Below, piece by piece: positions 37,088 to 48,828 of a stretch of 64,000 nucleotides of DNA (its first letter is position 1; every line of letters starts with the position of its first letter). Source of the stretch: an uncultured Butyricicoccus sp. (GTDB taxonomy: Bacteria; Bacillota; Clostridia; Oscillospirales; Butyricicoccaceae). The stretch lies in the NCBI GenBank assembly GCA_944376065.1, contig CALWBL010000002.1, positions 1 through 64,000 of the forward strand, read 5' to 3'. The position numbers and the translations under genes are program-made. The notes below the pieces were generated by a model, which worked only from the letters and a program-made list of their open reading frames with translations, was not told where the DNA came from and did not search any database.

Positions 37088-37116
37088 ATTATATGAAAAT
37101 AAGAAATATTTTTCAA
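37088..37116 (-). promoter_or_regulatory. Promoter of the minus-strand RNA
   Basis: Minus-strand TTGAAA (37111-37116), 17-bp spacer, TATAAT (37088-37093): 11 of 12 consensus positions. There is no minus-strand protein gene downstream before the terminator, so the promoter has no target other than the RNA. Confidence 0.8.
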
Positions 37117-37189
37117 TGTATTTTTTTATAATTTTTATATTATTTTTATTTTTTTAATTATGCATTTTTACTATTAAGGAGTGACTAAT

Positions 37190-37525
37190 ATGAATATCCA
37201 AATTTTCGGAAAAAGCAAATGTTTCGATACAAAAAAAGCAGAACGATGGTTTAAAGAACGCAGAATTAAATTTCAGTCAGTAGACCTTGTTAAATATGGA
37301 ATGTCTGCTGGTGAATTAAACTCTGTATGCCGTGCTGTTGGCGGACTTGATAGTCTTATTGACTCAAAAGCTAAAAACGCTGCTATGCTCAAATATCTCG
37401 CTAATGATGAAGATAAAATTCAGCATGTGCTTGATGACCCTAAACTTCTTTTAACCCCTATTGTAAGAAATGGCAAACAAGCTACTGTTGGATATAAACC
37501 TGATGTTTGGGAGAGCTGGGAATGA
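37190..37525 (+). CDS. ArsC/Spx-family protein with a single N-terminal cysteine
   Basis: 111 aa from ATG 37190; AAGGAG ends 8 nt upstream, whereas the in-frame GTG at 37181 would overlap it. Thioredoxin-like ArsC fold: [17 protein letters not shown] with Cys11 but no second Cys, so not a CXXC redox pair, then [14 protein letters not shown] and the cis-Pro-type [22 protein letters not shown]. Similar to YffB/ArsC-like proteins of unknown role. Its stop overlaps the rnhA start (ATGA). Confidence 0.85.
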   Translation: MNIQIFGKSKCFDTKKAERWFKERRIKFQSVDLVKYGMSAGELNSVCRAVGGLDSLIDSKAKNAAMLKYLANDEDKIQHVLDDPKLLLTPIVRNGKQATVGYKPDVWESWE

Positions 37526-37959
37526 AAAAAGTAACAATTTATACCGATGGCGCATGCTCGGGCAATCCAGGTGTTGGCGGCTGGGGCGCCATACTTCAAT
37601 ATAACGGTCATGAAAAAGAAATCTCTGGTGGTGATAATCTAACCACAAATAATAAAATGGAGCTTTTAGCTGTTATATCTGCCCTTGAGCTTTTAAAAGA
37701 ACCTTGTGAAGTTGATTTATACTCTGATTCAAAATATGTTATAGATTCGATTACAAAAGGCTGGGCAGCAGGCTGGCGGGCTAGAGGTTGGAAAAAGGCG
37801 GATAAATCCCCCGCTAAAAACCCCGAACTTTGGGAAAGATTATTAAATCTTCTTGATATGCACAAAGTAACTTTTCACTGGGTTAAAGGTCATGCAGATA
37901 ATCCATATAACAATAGATGTGATGAACTTGCAGTCAGCGAGTGGAAACGCAGAAAATAA
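37522..37959 (+). CDS. rnhA: Ribonuclease HI
   Basis: 145 aa, degrades the RNA strand of RNA-DNA hybrids. Catalytic acidic residues are visible: Asp in [16 protein letters not shown], Glu in [13 protein letters not shown], Asp in [12 protein letters not shown] and the C-terminal Asp in NNRCDELAV. The basic handle [17 protein letters not shown] is present. The ATG at 37522 overlaps the preceding stop codon and the family N terminus begins here; a start five codons earlier lacks support. Confidence 0.95.
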   Translation: MKKVTIYTDGACSGNPGVGGWGAILQYNGHEKEISGGDNLTTNNKMELLAVISALELLKEPCEVDLYSDSKYVIDSITKGWAAGWRARGWKKADKSPAKNPELWERLLNLLDMHKVTFHWVKGHADNPYNNRCDELAVSEWKRRK

Positions 37960-37989
37960 AAGACGGGCATAAGCCCGTCTTTTATTTTA
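37960..37989. terminator. Bidirectional terminator, rnhA and SLH transpeptidase
   Basis: AAAGACGGGC-ATAA-GCCCGTCTTT with T/A-rich tails both ways, between convergent genes. Confidence 0.9.
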
Positions 37990-37990
37990 T

Positions 37991-40138
37991 TTAGTAAATA
38001 ACAACTGTTGTTCCACTTGGAATATTATTATATAACCAATAAATGCCCTCATCAAGCATACGCACGCAGCCCGCAGATACAGGGAAGCCAATAGATGGGT
38101 CTTTTAGCTTGTTAGTTCCAGGATAATATAAACGAGAATGGAATGCATAACCTGTTCCAGGATAGAAACGAACAACCGGTCTGCAAGTGTATGAACTTGT
38201 ATACCAACCAGTCTGTTTATATGTTACCTCTGTTATACCAATAGGGGTTGGAGAGCTTGATTTGCCTGTTGCACACTGGAACTCATGTATAAGCTCCCAA
38301 TTCCATTTTGAGCCTTTAAAAACATTTACCATCTGTGCAGAGCGGCTTACCCAAATCAAATATTCTGTCTTGCTTGAGTATCCTTTAGCGTTTACAAATA
38401 CAATCTTTTCACCTTGAGTATAGTCTGTATTTCCAGAATGATAGTAAGGGTTTACCTTTGCAAGAACTTCACTTGCATCTGGTAAATAGTGGCTTGCTGG
38501 ATAATTTTCAATTTCAACATCGCCTGTAATTGCTATTGTTTCGGTTTGCTCTGTTACCGTATTTTTATATGTAAGCACAAATTTAACATTTTGCCAAATT
38601 TTCATATACTTTTCAAAAGTTATATCCCTGCTATAAGTAGATGTTTTTCCATCTATTAGTTGCATTGCAGAGTTTGAAAATGCAGCATCTGCCGAGCCTT
38701 CATAATACCACTGTGCAGAAACGATTTTAGGCTCTTTAACACCAGTGATTGTTACAGTTGCCACCAAATCCCCGCCAGGTGATACCTTTGGAGTGTCCAA
38801 AGCAAGCTGTACACCATCAAGACCGTTATCAACACCGCTGTCATCAAAGCTGTCATATGCAACACTTATATTGCAATATGAACCCTTTACTGCTACATTT
38901 TTTGCAACACCTGCACCATAAATTTGGGTGTAGTTTCCATTTATATTTGCATTATTTACAATACCATTTATGCTAATAACGTTATTTGTTGCACCAACTT
39001 GAACAAGCAAATTATCAATTTCAGTATTTTCATCAACCAAAATATTATTATTAGTGCCTGAAATAATTAGGCTCTCCAGCTTTGTTCCGTTTAGGTTTAT
39101 TGTGCGACCCGAACCTGTTATTTCAACTTTTCTTGTTTGTTCACCGCTTAATGTAACCGCACCATTTCCGCTGCCAACAACAACGGTTTGAGCACTTAAA
39201 ATGCTGCTTTCATCAAGGTTTACAGAAGTGCCCGTATTATTAAGCACCAAGCGGTTAATATTTATTTTTTCATCTGAATTTGCAATTTCTGGGGTTTTTC
39301 CACTTAAAATAATTGTATCATATGCCTTATTTTCATCTAAAATTATCAAAGGTATATCAACAAGCATTATATTACCTGAAATTTTATAATTTTCAATATC
39401 TTCATATTCTATATTTATACCTGGCTGATTTTCAATATCTGTTTGTTCTTCTGAGCTTACAGATGCATCTGGATTATCTGTTGTTGTGCTTTGCTCGTTA
39501 TATTCTCTGTCTAAGCTCCACGGAGCATAGATTTTTATTAAATCACTGCTAATAGTGCGATAAATAAGGGTCATAAACTCTGCACGAGTAATGCTATTTA
39601 ACGGATTTAATCCCCCATTGTCTGAACCATTTAAAATGCCATTATCAATTAAAACGGCGGCCGCTCGTCTTTGTTCTAATGTCATCTGGGTCCAGTCATT
39701 AAACCTTTTAACTGATTCTATTGATGGATTTGCCTCAGCTAAACCAAAGGCATCAGCTATTGCTTTAAATACCTGTCCGCGCGTTGCATTAGCGTTTATA
39801 TCAATAGAACCATCATATGGCAAAAATCCAGCCGAAACAGCCATATTTGCATCATTAGAATACCACTCATTTTGGTCAATATTTGGATATATAAGCGATT
39901 TATCACTTGTATGAAGTACACGGTTTAAAATTGTAGCCATTTGTGCAGTTGTAAGGCTGGAATCTGGACTTAAATTTCCATCTATTCCATTTAAATAACC
40001 GTAAAATACTGCATTTGAAAGTGCATCATATGCCCAGTGACCGCTAGCATCTGGAAAATCTTGAATATCAACCGCACCAACTGAGCCTGTAAACATAGCA
40101 ACAGCACACAGTGCAGATATAAAACGTTTCTTTATCAT
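37991..40138 (-). CDS. SLH-domain protein with C-terminal L,D-transpeptidase
   Basis: 715 aa secreted protein. The ATG at 40138 has AGGGGGA about 9 nt upstream and starts a signal peptide (IKKRFISALCAVAMFTGSVGA). Three S-layer-homology repeats (about 25-200; HWAYDALSNAVFYGYLNG, ITRAEFMTLIYR) would bind wall polymer. Ser/Thr/Asp-rich linker; a repetitive strand-rich region (about 245-430) looks like a parallel beta-helix; a beta-sandwich-like part (about 440-550) follows. The YkuD-type catalytic domain (about 580-715) has HSRLYYPGTN and FPVSAGCVRM with the catalytic Cys. It probably makes 3-3 peptidoglycan cross-links or modifies wall proteins. Confidence 0.88.
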   Translation of the reverse strand: MIKKRFISALCAVAMFTGSVGAVDIQDFPDASGHWAYDALSNAVFYGYLNGIDGNLSPDSSLTTAQMATILNRVLHTSDKSLIYPNIDQNEWYSNDANMAVSAGFLPYDGSIDINANATRGQVFKAIADAFGLAEANPSIESVKRFNDWTQMTLEQRRAAAVLIDNGILNGSDNGGLNPLNSITRAEFMTLIYRTISSDLIKIYAPWSLDREYNEQSTTTDNPDASVSSEEQTDIENQPGINIEYEDIENYKISGNIMLVDIPLIILDENKAYDTIILSGKTPEIANSDEKININRLVLNNTGTSVNLDESSILSAQTVVVGSGNGAVTLSGEQTRKVEITGSGRTINLNGTKLESLIISGTNNNILVDENTEIDNLLVQVGATNNVISINGIVNNANINGNYTQIYGAGVAKNVAVKGSYCNISVAYDSFDDSGVDNGLDGVQLALDTPKVSPGGDLVATVTITGVKEPKIVSAQWYYEGSADAAFSNSAMQLIDGKTSTYSRDITFEKYMKIWQNVKFVLTYKNTVTEQTETIAITGDVEIENYPASHYLPDASEVLAKVNPYYHSGNTDYTQGEKIVFVNAKGYSSKTEYLIWVSRSAQMVNVFKGSKWNWELIHEFQCATGKSSSPTPIGITEVTYKQTGWYTSSYTCRPVVRFYPGTGYAFHSRLYYPGTNKLKDPSIGFPVSAGCVRMLDEGIYWLYNNIPSGTTVVIY

Positions 40139-40264
40139 AAAAAACAATCCCCCTTATCCACTTGATTTCTTGTTTTAAAATATATTTTAATGGTAGAATA
40201 TAATTGTACAAATGTCAAATTATAAAACGGTTAAATTTTCGAAACGTAAGAAAGGATTTTTTTA

Positions 40265-41017
40265 ATGCGTGCAATAATTACAGGTGCATCATCTGGAATA
40301 GGTAAAGATATGGCATATATCTTAGCTCAAAGAGGCTATGATTTAACGCTTGTTGCAAGAAGAACTGACAAATTAAATGATTTAGCAAAGAGACTGCCTG
40401 TTAGTTGTCAAATAATCTCCGCTGATTTATCTGATATAAATCAATGTAGAATGGTCTATGCCAAGTCAAAAGGAAAAGATGCAGAAATTTTAATAAATAA
40501 TGCTGGTTTTGGTCTGTTTGGAAAGTTTTCTGACACAAGTTTGGAGCGTGAAATTTCTATGATTCAAACAAACATAACATCTGTTCATGTGCTAACCAAA
40601 CTGTTTTTACATGATTTCAGACAACAAAACCGGGGATATATATTAAATGTTGCTTCATCCGCTGGCTTTATGGCAGGACCTCTTATGTCAACCTACTATG
40701 CTAGCAAAAACTATGTTTTAAGACTTACTCAAGCCATTCATGAAGAGCTTAGACGGGAAAAAAGCAACGTTAAAATATGTGCATTATGTCCGGGACCTGT
40801 TGAAACTGAATTTAACAGTGTTGCAGGCGTTAAATTCTCCATTGGTGGACTAAGCAGCAATAAAGTTGCTCAATATGGCATAGATAAAATGTTTGCTGGC
40901 AAAAGCGTTATTGTTCCTGGTCTTGGAATGAAAATCACACTTGCTGCAAGGCATTTTGCACCAGAGTTTTTAATGCCACGAATAACATATCACATACAAA
41001 AATGCAAAGAAAAATAA
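40265..41017 (+). CDS. Short-chain dehydrogenase/reductase
   Basis: 250 aa classical SDR. NAD(P) motif TGASSGIGKDMA at the N terminus, basic residues after strand 2 (VARRTDKL) favouring NADPH, NNAGFG, catalytic Ser in NVASSAG, Tyr and Lys in YYASKNY, and LCPGPVETEF. Several relatives are annotated as acyl-chain or dihydroanticapsin-type oxidoreductases; the substrate is unknown. AAAGGA lies about 10 nt before the ATG. Convergent with gyrA through a shared terminator. Confidence 0.9.
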   Translation: MRAIITGASSGIGKDMAYILAQRGYDLTLVARRTDKLNDLAKRLPVSCQIISADLSDINQCRMVYAKSKGKDAEILINNAGFGLFGKFSDTSLEREISMIQTNITSVHVLTKLFLHDFRQQNRGYILNVASSAGFMAGPLMSTYYASKNYVLRLTQAIHEELRREKSNVKICALCPGPVETEFNSVAGVKFSIGGLSSNKVAQYGIDKMFAGKSVIVPGLGMKITLAARHFAPEFLMPRITYHIQKCKEK

Positions 41018-41053
41018 AAAAAGTCTAGGGATAAAAAATCCCTAGACTTTTTC
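41017..41053. terminator. Bidirectional terminator, SDR/gyrA
   Basis: AAAAAGTCTAGGGAT / ATCCCTAGACTTTTT 15-bp perfect stem between convergent genes. Confidence 0.92.
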
Positions 41054-41055
41054 TT

Positions 41056-43602
41056 TTACTGATTAACTTGTTCAGTTTCTTCTGTTTCTTCGTGGTCAGT
41101 TCTAACAATAGAAATAACCTTGACATCTTCGCTTGTTCTCATTACTATAACGCCTTGACTAGACCTGCCGCACTCACGAATCTGGTCTACTGGTGTACGA
41201 ATAATGACTCCATCATCAGTGATAATCATAATATCATTATCTTCATCTACAACGGCAATACCTGCTACAAGTCCAGTTTTATCTGTCAGATTATGCAGAT
41301 TTATACCGCTGCCACCTCTGTGATGCACTGTAAATTCTTCAACTGGTGTACGCTTACCAAATCCATTTTCAGTGATAGAAAGAACCTTTGCTCCCTTTCT
41401 AGCTCGTGCAGCACCGATAACATAATCGCCATCAGCCAGACGGATACCCCTTACGCCAACAGCCGTTCTTCCCATTGCACGAACTTCAGTTTCTGGGAAT
41501 GCAATTATTTTACCATTATGGGTTGCAATGAGAATATTTTCTGTTCCATCAGTTAGTCGAACATCTACAAGAATATCGCCTTCATTTAGGCTTAGTGCAC
41601 GAAGTCCAGCTTTACGGATATGTTGCAGTTCACTTAATACAACACGCTTAATTGTTCCCATTTTCGTTACAAATACCATATATTTATCGTCAGTAAACTC
41701 ACGAATTGGGAACATAGCTGTTACTTTTTCGCCCTGTGTAAGCTCTAAAAGATTTATAATATTTGTACCCTTAGCATTTCTGCCCGCCTCTGGTATTTGG
41801 TAGCCTTTGAGCTTATAAACTCTGCCCTGATTTGTAAAAAACAGCAGGTTATCATGTGTAGATGCAGTAAATAGACCCCTTGTGAAATCTTCTTCACGGG
41901 TTTTCATTGCGTTTACGCCACGTCCACCTCTATTTTGCGCTTTATATGCAGATGTTGGAATACGCTTGATATATCCGAAATGTGTTAAGGTGTAAGTGCA
42001 GTCTTCTTCCTCAATTAAATCTTCAATATCAATTTCATCTGCAACATTTGCAATTTCGGTTTTGCGCTCATCACCGTGAGCATGCTTTATCTCCTGCATT
42101 TCCTTTTTAACAATATCAAGCATATTGTGGTCGCTTGAAAGGATTTCCATAAAGCCTGCAATTTTATTTTCAAGTTCATTATACTCATCATTTATCTTTT
42201 GCTGCTCTAAACCAGACAAGCGACCCAAACGCATATCAACAATAGCTTGCGCTTGAGCATCATCAAGGTGGAATTCATAATGCTCAGAGCCGTCAGTAAT
42301 ACCTAAAAGTGCAATCTGGTCAATCCAAAAAGGTTCTTTGCATAGGTTTTCCTTTGCCTCTGCCTCATTTTTAGATGCTCTGATAATTTCAATAATGCGG
42401 TCGATATTATCACTATCGGTTGCAACCTTTAAGCCCTCAAGTATGTGAGCACGAGCCTGCGCTTTTGCAAGGTCGAAACGTGTGCGTCTCTCAATTACGT
42501 TTTTCTGGAAAGAAATATAGTAATCTATAATTTCACGCAATGTCAGCACTTTTGGCTGTACTTTATCCGGATTTGATGCAGATGGAACAAGTGCAAGCAA
42601 AATCATAGAGCATGTATCTTGCATTTGTGTATAGTTATAAAGCTGGTTTAGCACCACCTGAGCATTAGCATCACGCTTAACTTCAATAACAATGCGCATT
42701 CCCTCACGAGAGGATTCATCACGAAGTGCTGAAATGCCATCAACACGCTTGTCCTTAACAAGATTTGCGATTGATTCAACTAGACGGGCTTTATTGACCA
42801 TATATGGAATTTCGGTGACAATAATTTGACTTTTACCCTTTTCCATTTCCTCAATAGTGCACTTAGCACGTACCTTAATTTTACCTTTACCAGTTGCATA
42901 AGCTGCACGCATACCTGCTCTGCCCATAATAATACCGCCGGTAGGGAAGTCAGGGCCTTTAATAATTGCTGTCAGCTCATCAAGACCAGCATCGGGATTA
43001 TCAATAACATAACAAACGCCATCAATAACTTCGCTTAGGTTATGAGGTGGAATGTTAGTTGCCATACCTACTGCAATACCGGAAGAACCGTTTACAAGCA
43101 AGCAAGGGAAACGGGAAGGCAGAACCACAGGTTCTTTTCTTTCCTCGTCAAAGTTTGGCTGAAAGTTTACAGTGTCTTTTTTGATATCTGCAAGCATATA
43201 ATTTGAAACTTTAGCCATACGAGCCTCGGTGTAACGATAAGCCGCTGCTGGGTCACCATCGACAGAGCCAAAATTACCATGACCATCAATAAGCGGATAA
43301 CGAAGCGAGAAACTCTGTGCCATACGAACCATAGCATCATAAACAGAGGCATCGCCATGAGGATGATATCTACCAAGCACATTACCAACGGTTGTCGCTG
43401 ACTTACGATATGGCTTATCTGAGGTTAAACCGTCCTCATACATCGCATATAAAATGCGTCTATGTACCGGTTTTAGACCGTCACGAACATCTGGAAGAGC
43501 TCTGCCCACAATAACGCTCATAGCATAGTCAATGTAGGAGCTTTTCATTTCCTGATATAGGTCTACTGGTACGATTTTTTGATTTTCATATACTTCACTC
43601 AT
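41056..43602 (-). CDS. gyrA: DNA gyrase subunit A
   Basis: 848 aa. Breakage-reunion domain with [18 protein letters not shown], the quinolone-region [19 protein letters not shown] and the active Tyr in [12 protein letters not shown] coiled-coil tower (about 350-500) and beta-pinwheel C-terminal domain (about 510-830) follow. The GyrA box QNRGGRG is present, distinguishing gyrase from topoisomerase IV. The ATG at 43602 is chosen for GGAGG eight nt upstream; a start nine codons earlier would lie in the RBS region. It forms an operon with gyrB (38 bp apart). Confidence 0.97.
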   Translation of the reverse strand: MSEVYENQKIVPVDLYQEMKSSYIDYAMSVIVGRALPDVRDGLKPVHRRILYAMYEDGLTSDKPYRKSATTVGNVLGRYHPHGDASVYDAMVRMAQSFSLRYPLIDGHGNFGSVDGDPAAAYRYTEARMAKVSNYMLADIKKDTVNFQPNFDEERKEPVVLPSRFPCLLVNGSSGIAVGMATNIPPHNLSEVIDGVCYVIDNPDAGLDELTAIIKGPDFPTGGIIMGRAGMRAAYATGKGKIKVRAKCTIEEMEKGKSQIIVTEIPYMVNKARLVESIANLVKDKRVDGISALRDESSREGMRIVIEVKRDANAQVVLNQLYNYTQMQDTCSMILLALVPSASNPDKVQPKVLTLREIIDYYISFQKNVIERRTRFDLAKAQARAHILEGLKVATDSDNIDRIIEIIRASKNEAEAKENLCKEPFWIDQIALLGITDGSEHYEFHLDDAQAQAIVDMRLGRLSGLEQQKINDEYNELENKIAGFMEILSSDHNMLDIVKKEMQEIKHAHGDERKTEIANVADEIDIEDLIEEEDCTYTLTHFGYIKRIPTSAYKAQNRGGRGVNAMKTREEDFTRGLFTASTHDNLLFFTNQGRVYKLKGYQIPEAGRNAKGTNIINLLELTQGEKVTAMFPIREFTDDKYMVFVTKMGTIKRVVLSELQHIRKAGLRALSLNEGDILVDVRLTDGTENILIATHNGKIIAFPETEVRAMGRTAVGVRGIRLADGDYVIGAARARKGAKVLSITENGFGKRTPVEEFTVHHRGGSGINLHNLTDKTGLVAGIAVVDEDNDIMIITDDGVIIRTPVDQIRECGRSSQGVIVMRTSEDVKVISIVRTDHEETEETEQVNQ

Positions 43603-43640
43603 TGTTTTCCTCCACTTGTGAGGTAACACAATGCAAGACT

Positions 43641-45644
<2,004 letters not shown>

Positions 45645-45697
45645 TTAGTTTTAACGGATTAGTTTTGTAAGCAGGATATAAACCTATATATCCTCAC

Positions 45698-45732
45698 AAA
45701 AAAATCAATGCCAATAATAGGCATAGATTTTA
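45698..45732 (-). terminator. Terminator between remB and gyrB
   Basis: Minus-strand AAAATCTATGCC-TATTATT-GGCATTGATTTT stem (one mismatch) with a T run, so gyrBA probably has its own promoter. Confidence 0.75.
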
Positions 45733-45763
45733 GATAAAACCGTTTATTTTGAGTCGACATTAT

Positions 45764-46030
45764 TTAAAAAAGAGCTTTTATGCCATCTTGGGCACGCTTT
45801 GCAAGTGTCCTAGATGATATTTGTGAAATATAAAGAATTTCACCAAGCTCACCCATGCAAAGTACAGCAGACTTAGGGATATCATCACAAAGGTCTACTA
45901 TTCTGCCCTCGTGTTCCAGCCGACGCAAAAGCGTTCGGGTGCGTTCTGATGTGGTTGCAGTATCCATGTCAAAAATACACACAATAGAGCGTATTGGCAC
46001 CATGTAATCCTGTCCGATATGAACATACAT
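45764..46030 (-). CDS. remB: RemB/DUF370-family regulator
   Basis: 88 aa, DUF370. N terminus MYVHIGQDYMVPIRSIVCIF matches the YaaB/RemB type, and the position between recF and gyrB is the same as yaaB (remB) in Bacillus subtilis, where its paralogue RemA is a DNA-binding regulator of matrix genes. The C terminus ISQISSRTLAKRA fits. Biofilm regulation here is only inferred. Confidence 0.88.
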   Translation of the reverse strand: MYVHIGQDYMVPIRSIVCIFDMDTATTSERTRTLLRRLEHEGRIVDLCDDIPKSAVLCMGELGEILYISQISSRTLAKRAQDGIKALF

Positions 46031-46209
46031 AAATCAATCTGCACCACCTTTCCAACACCATAATCGCCCGAAAGCTATCATATTCATTATACCACTTTTT
46101 TTGCGGTTTGTGCTAAAAAAATGAAAACTTTTTGCAATATTCCTATACAATTCTTACTCATAAGCAGGCATAAAAACTGTGAAAAATCCCCTTGTTTTTT
46201 TTAAGTTTT

Positions 46210-47328
46210 TCATATCTTTTTTATATCTTTCAAAACCTGACCATTTTTAACAAAAAATACAATTCCTGCATTTATTTTTTTCATTGTATCAAGGTCACAG
46301 CAAGTTATTAAAACCTGCCCTTTATCTATGCGATTTAATACAAAATCCTGTCTTTTAGAATCAAGTTCTGACAAAACATCATCAAGAAGTAAAACAGGAT
46401 ATTCGCCCGAATCATCAAAAAACATTTCACGCTCAGCAAGTTTTAATGCAAGTGCACATGTTCTAACCTGACCTTGCGACCCAAAAGATGAAGCAGAAGC
46501 ACCGCAAAGCATAATCTCTAAATCATCTTTATGTGGACCTGATAAACAGCTTTTTGCAGCTATTTCAAAACGCTTATGATTAAACACATGCTCTATAAGT
46601 TCCTTTTCAATATGCTCAGCAGATGCATATACATCAGTTATACTTGAAACTGTTTTGTATGTTATATCCAGCTTTTCATTCGGTGCAGCAAGTTTATGAA
46701 CCTGACAAGCCTTTTCTGCCAGCTTACGGATATAATACGCTCTGTAACGAATTATAATTGCACCAAGACGGGCAAGTCTAAGTGAAAAATCATCTAAAAG
46801 CTCCAGCATTTCTGGTTTTTCTTCGCTGTCTTTTAAGATCTTATTTTTGTGAGCAAGCACCTTTTCATATTCGGTAAGCACTTTATCATAGTTTGGGCGT
46901 AACTGACATAGAGCGGTGTCTAAAAATCTGCGTCTTGCCCCTGCTCCTGCTCTGATTAGATAAAGGTCATCAGGACAGAAAAGCACAGTTTTTAGTATAC
47001 CTCTTGCATCTGATTGACGTTTCATTCTAACACCATTGCGATAAACCTCAGCTGGCTTTTTATCAAACAGCCTAAGCTCCACTGAAAAATCACGACCTTC
47101 AGCGGTAAACTCACCATAGATTTTGCCCTGTTTTTCTCCAAAGCGTAAGCCCTCTTTCTTTTGACCTGTGCGAAAAAGGCGTATTGTAGACATAGCCGCA
47201 ACCGCTTCAAGAAGGTTGGTTTTGCCTTGAGCGTTCTCACCACAAATGATATTTACTCCACCAGTGAAGGACACTTTCTGCTCTTTATAGTTTCTAAAAT
47301 TTTCAAGCTTTATGCAATTTATATTCAT
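46210..47328 (-). CDS. recF: DNA replication and repair protein RecF
   Basis: 372 aa SMC-like ATPase loading RecA at gaps. Walker A GENAQGKTNLLEA (about 30-42), family segment FSHKRFEIA-like NHKRFEIAAKS, signature FGSQGQVRTCALALKLAE and Walker B YPVLLLDDVLSELD. N-terminal INCIKLENFRNY is standard. It is separated from yaaA by tandem terminators, so it does not share the dnaA-dnaN-yaaA transcript. Confidence 0.96.
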   Translation of the reverse strand: MNINCIKLENFRNYKEQKVSFTGGVNIICGENAQGKTNLLEAVAAMSTIRLFRTGQKKEGLRFGEKQGKIYGEFTAEGRDFSVELRLFDKKPAEVYRNGVRMKRQSDARGILKTVLFCPDDLYLIRAGAGARRRFLDTALCQLRPNYDKVLTEYEKVLAHKNKILKDSEEKPEMLELLDDFSLRLARLGAIIIRYRAYYIRKLAEKACQVHKLAAPNEKLDITYKTVSSITDVYASAEHIEKELIEHVFNHKRFEIAAKSCLSGPHKDDLEIMLCGASASSFGSQGQVRTCALALKLAEREMFFDDSGEYPVLLLDDVLSELDSKRQDFVLNRIDKGQVLITCCDLDTMKKINAGIVFFVKNGQVLKDIKKI

Positions 47329-47394
47329 ATTTATTCATTTCTCCTGATTTTATTTTTCTTCTAATCACACATTTTGTGTAGTAACAAAAAATAG

Positions 47395-47420
47395 GAAAAC
47401 GACACCGAAGTGTCGTTTTC
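47395..47420 (-). terminator. Terminator 2 after yaaA, UUCG tetraloop
   Basis: Minus-strand AAAACGACAC-TTCG-GTGTCGTTTT with the stable cUUCGg loop and a T-rich tail, 6 nt beyond the first terminator. Confidence 0.85.
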
Positions 47421-47425
47421 AAAAA

Positions 47426-47460
47426 AACTTGCAAAAAGTAAATTGCAATTTTGCAAGTTT
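47426..47460 (-). terminator. Terminator 1 after yaaA
   Basis: Minus-strand AAACTTGCAAAA / TTTTGCAAGTTT 12-bp stem followed by a T run. Confidence 0.82.
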
Positions 47461-47490
47461 TAAATTTCAATCTTTCATTTTTATATCTTA

Positions 47491-47697
47491 TTACTCAATT
47501 ATAACAATTTCATCTGCTAGGGAAATACAATCACCAGAATGAAGTTTTTTTCCACGCTGAGTGCAAACCTCATTGTTGACTAAAACTTGACCATCGGCAA
47601 TCAGAATTTTGGCTTCGCCACCGGAGCTAACTAAATTTGCGAATTTTAGTAAAGCATCGAGTTTAATAAACTCACCAGTAATTTTTATATTTTGCAT
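47491..47697 (-). CDS. yaaA: S4-domain RNA-binding protein YaaA
   Basis: 68 aa with an S4-type RNA-binding fold (FIKLDALLKFANLVSSGGEA, ILIADGQVLVNNEVCTQRGK). It occupies the conserved slot between dnaN and recF. RlbA/YaaA is linked with ribosome assembly in Bacillus. The start lies 21 bp after the dnaN stop, so it is the last gene of the dnaA-dnaN-yaaA run. Confidence 0.92.
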   Translation of the reverse strand: MQNIKITGEFIKLDALLKFANLVSSGGEAKILIADGQVLVNNEVCTQRGKKLHSGDCISLADEIVIIE

Positions 47698-47718
47698 ATT
47701 GTGAACCTCTAAAAAATT

Positions 47719-48828
47719 TTACTCGCCCGATTTCAGACGAACAGGAAGAACAAGATAGGTAAATTTATTGCTGTCAATAGGGTAAATAACCATAGGTTTA
47801 AGAGAACCATCAATAGCAAGCTGAACTTTTTCATCACTGCAAGCTCTAAGAGCATCAAGCAAATATCTGTTATTAAATCCTATTTCAAGGTTATCCACAG
47901 AATTTTCTATCGGACATTCATCATAAGATTTTCCGATTGCCGTTATACAGCTCATTTTTATAACGGAACCATCAAAGTACATGCGAACCGGATTTTTAAG
48001 TTTTTCTGAAACGATAAGTGAAACTCTTTCTATACAGCTAATCATTTCTTGAACATTTACAGTTACCATATTTTCATTTTTGGTGGGGATTGCAGCTTTG
48101 TAATTTAAAAATTCACCATCTATTAAACGTGTTATAAATATTGTTTGACCGATTTCAAATAATATGTGTTTTTCATCTGGATAAATAGAAACTGGTTTTT
48201 CTGCGTTGTCGCTTAAAATTCTTTCAATTTCTCTTAGGGCATTTCCAGGAACTACAAATTTCATATTTTCTCTAGTATCTTCTAATATTTCACGTCTTAT
48301 AGATAATCTGTAACCATCAACAGCAACAATATTCAAGTGATTTTGTTCTATTTCAAACAAGCAACCAGTGTGTATAGGTTTTGCTTCATTATCAGATACA
48401 GCAAAAATGGTTTGGGAAATCATAGATTTAAGCATTGGTTGTGGCATTTTAATTTGTTTTGCACAATTAACCTCTGGCATCTGTGGAAAATCATTGGAAG
48501 GAGAGGCAACAAGATTAAAAACTGCTTTACCGCATTTTATAGTTGTTAATAACTTTTCATCTGTTTCAAAAAATATAATATCATTTGGTAGTTTTCTGAT
48601 AATATCACCAAGAAGTTTTGCATTTAGTATAATTTCTCCCGTTTGGATAATATCTGCATCTAAATTTGTTTTAATTCCTATTGAAAGGTCGTATCCTGTG
48701 AGAGTAAGTGAAGAATTTGCGGTGATTTTTAAACCTTCAAGGACTGTGATTGTGGATTTTGTTGATACAGCTCTTGATGCCGTATGGATAGCGTCGAGTA
48801 ATGTCGATTTTTCGCAAGAAAATTTCAT
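47719..48828 (-). CDS. dnaN: DNA polymerase III beta sliding clamp
   Basis: 369 aa from ATG 48828, chosen because the family N terminus MKFSCEKSTLLDAI begins here and AAAGGAA lies 9-10 nt upstream; a longer ORF reading 24 codons further back would enter the origin region. Three repeats of the clamp fold with typical VDGYRLSIRR and the C-terminal VLPVRL end. Tethers polymerase to DNA; located next to dnaA as usual. Confidence 0.96.
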   Translation of the reverse strand: MKFSCEKSTLLDAIHTASRAVSTKSTITVLEGLKITANSSLTLTGYDLSIGIKTNLDADIIQTGEIILNAKLLGDIIRKLPNDIIFFETDEKLLTTIKCGKAVFNLVASPSNDFPQMPEVNCAKQIKMPQPMLKSMISQTIFAVSDNEAKPIHTGCLFEIEQNHLNIVAVDGYRLSIRREILEDTRENMKFVVPGNALREIERILSDNAEKPVSIYPDEKHILFEIGQTIFITRLIDGEFLNYKAAIPTKNENMVTVNVQEMISCIERVSLIVSEKLKNPVRMYFDGSVIKMSCITAIGKSYDECPIENSVDNLEIGFNNRYLLDALRACSDEKVQLAIDGSLKPMVIYPIDSNKFTYLVLPVRLKSGE

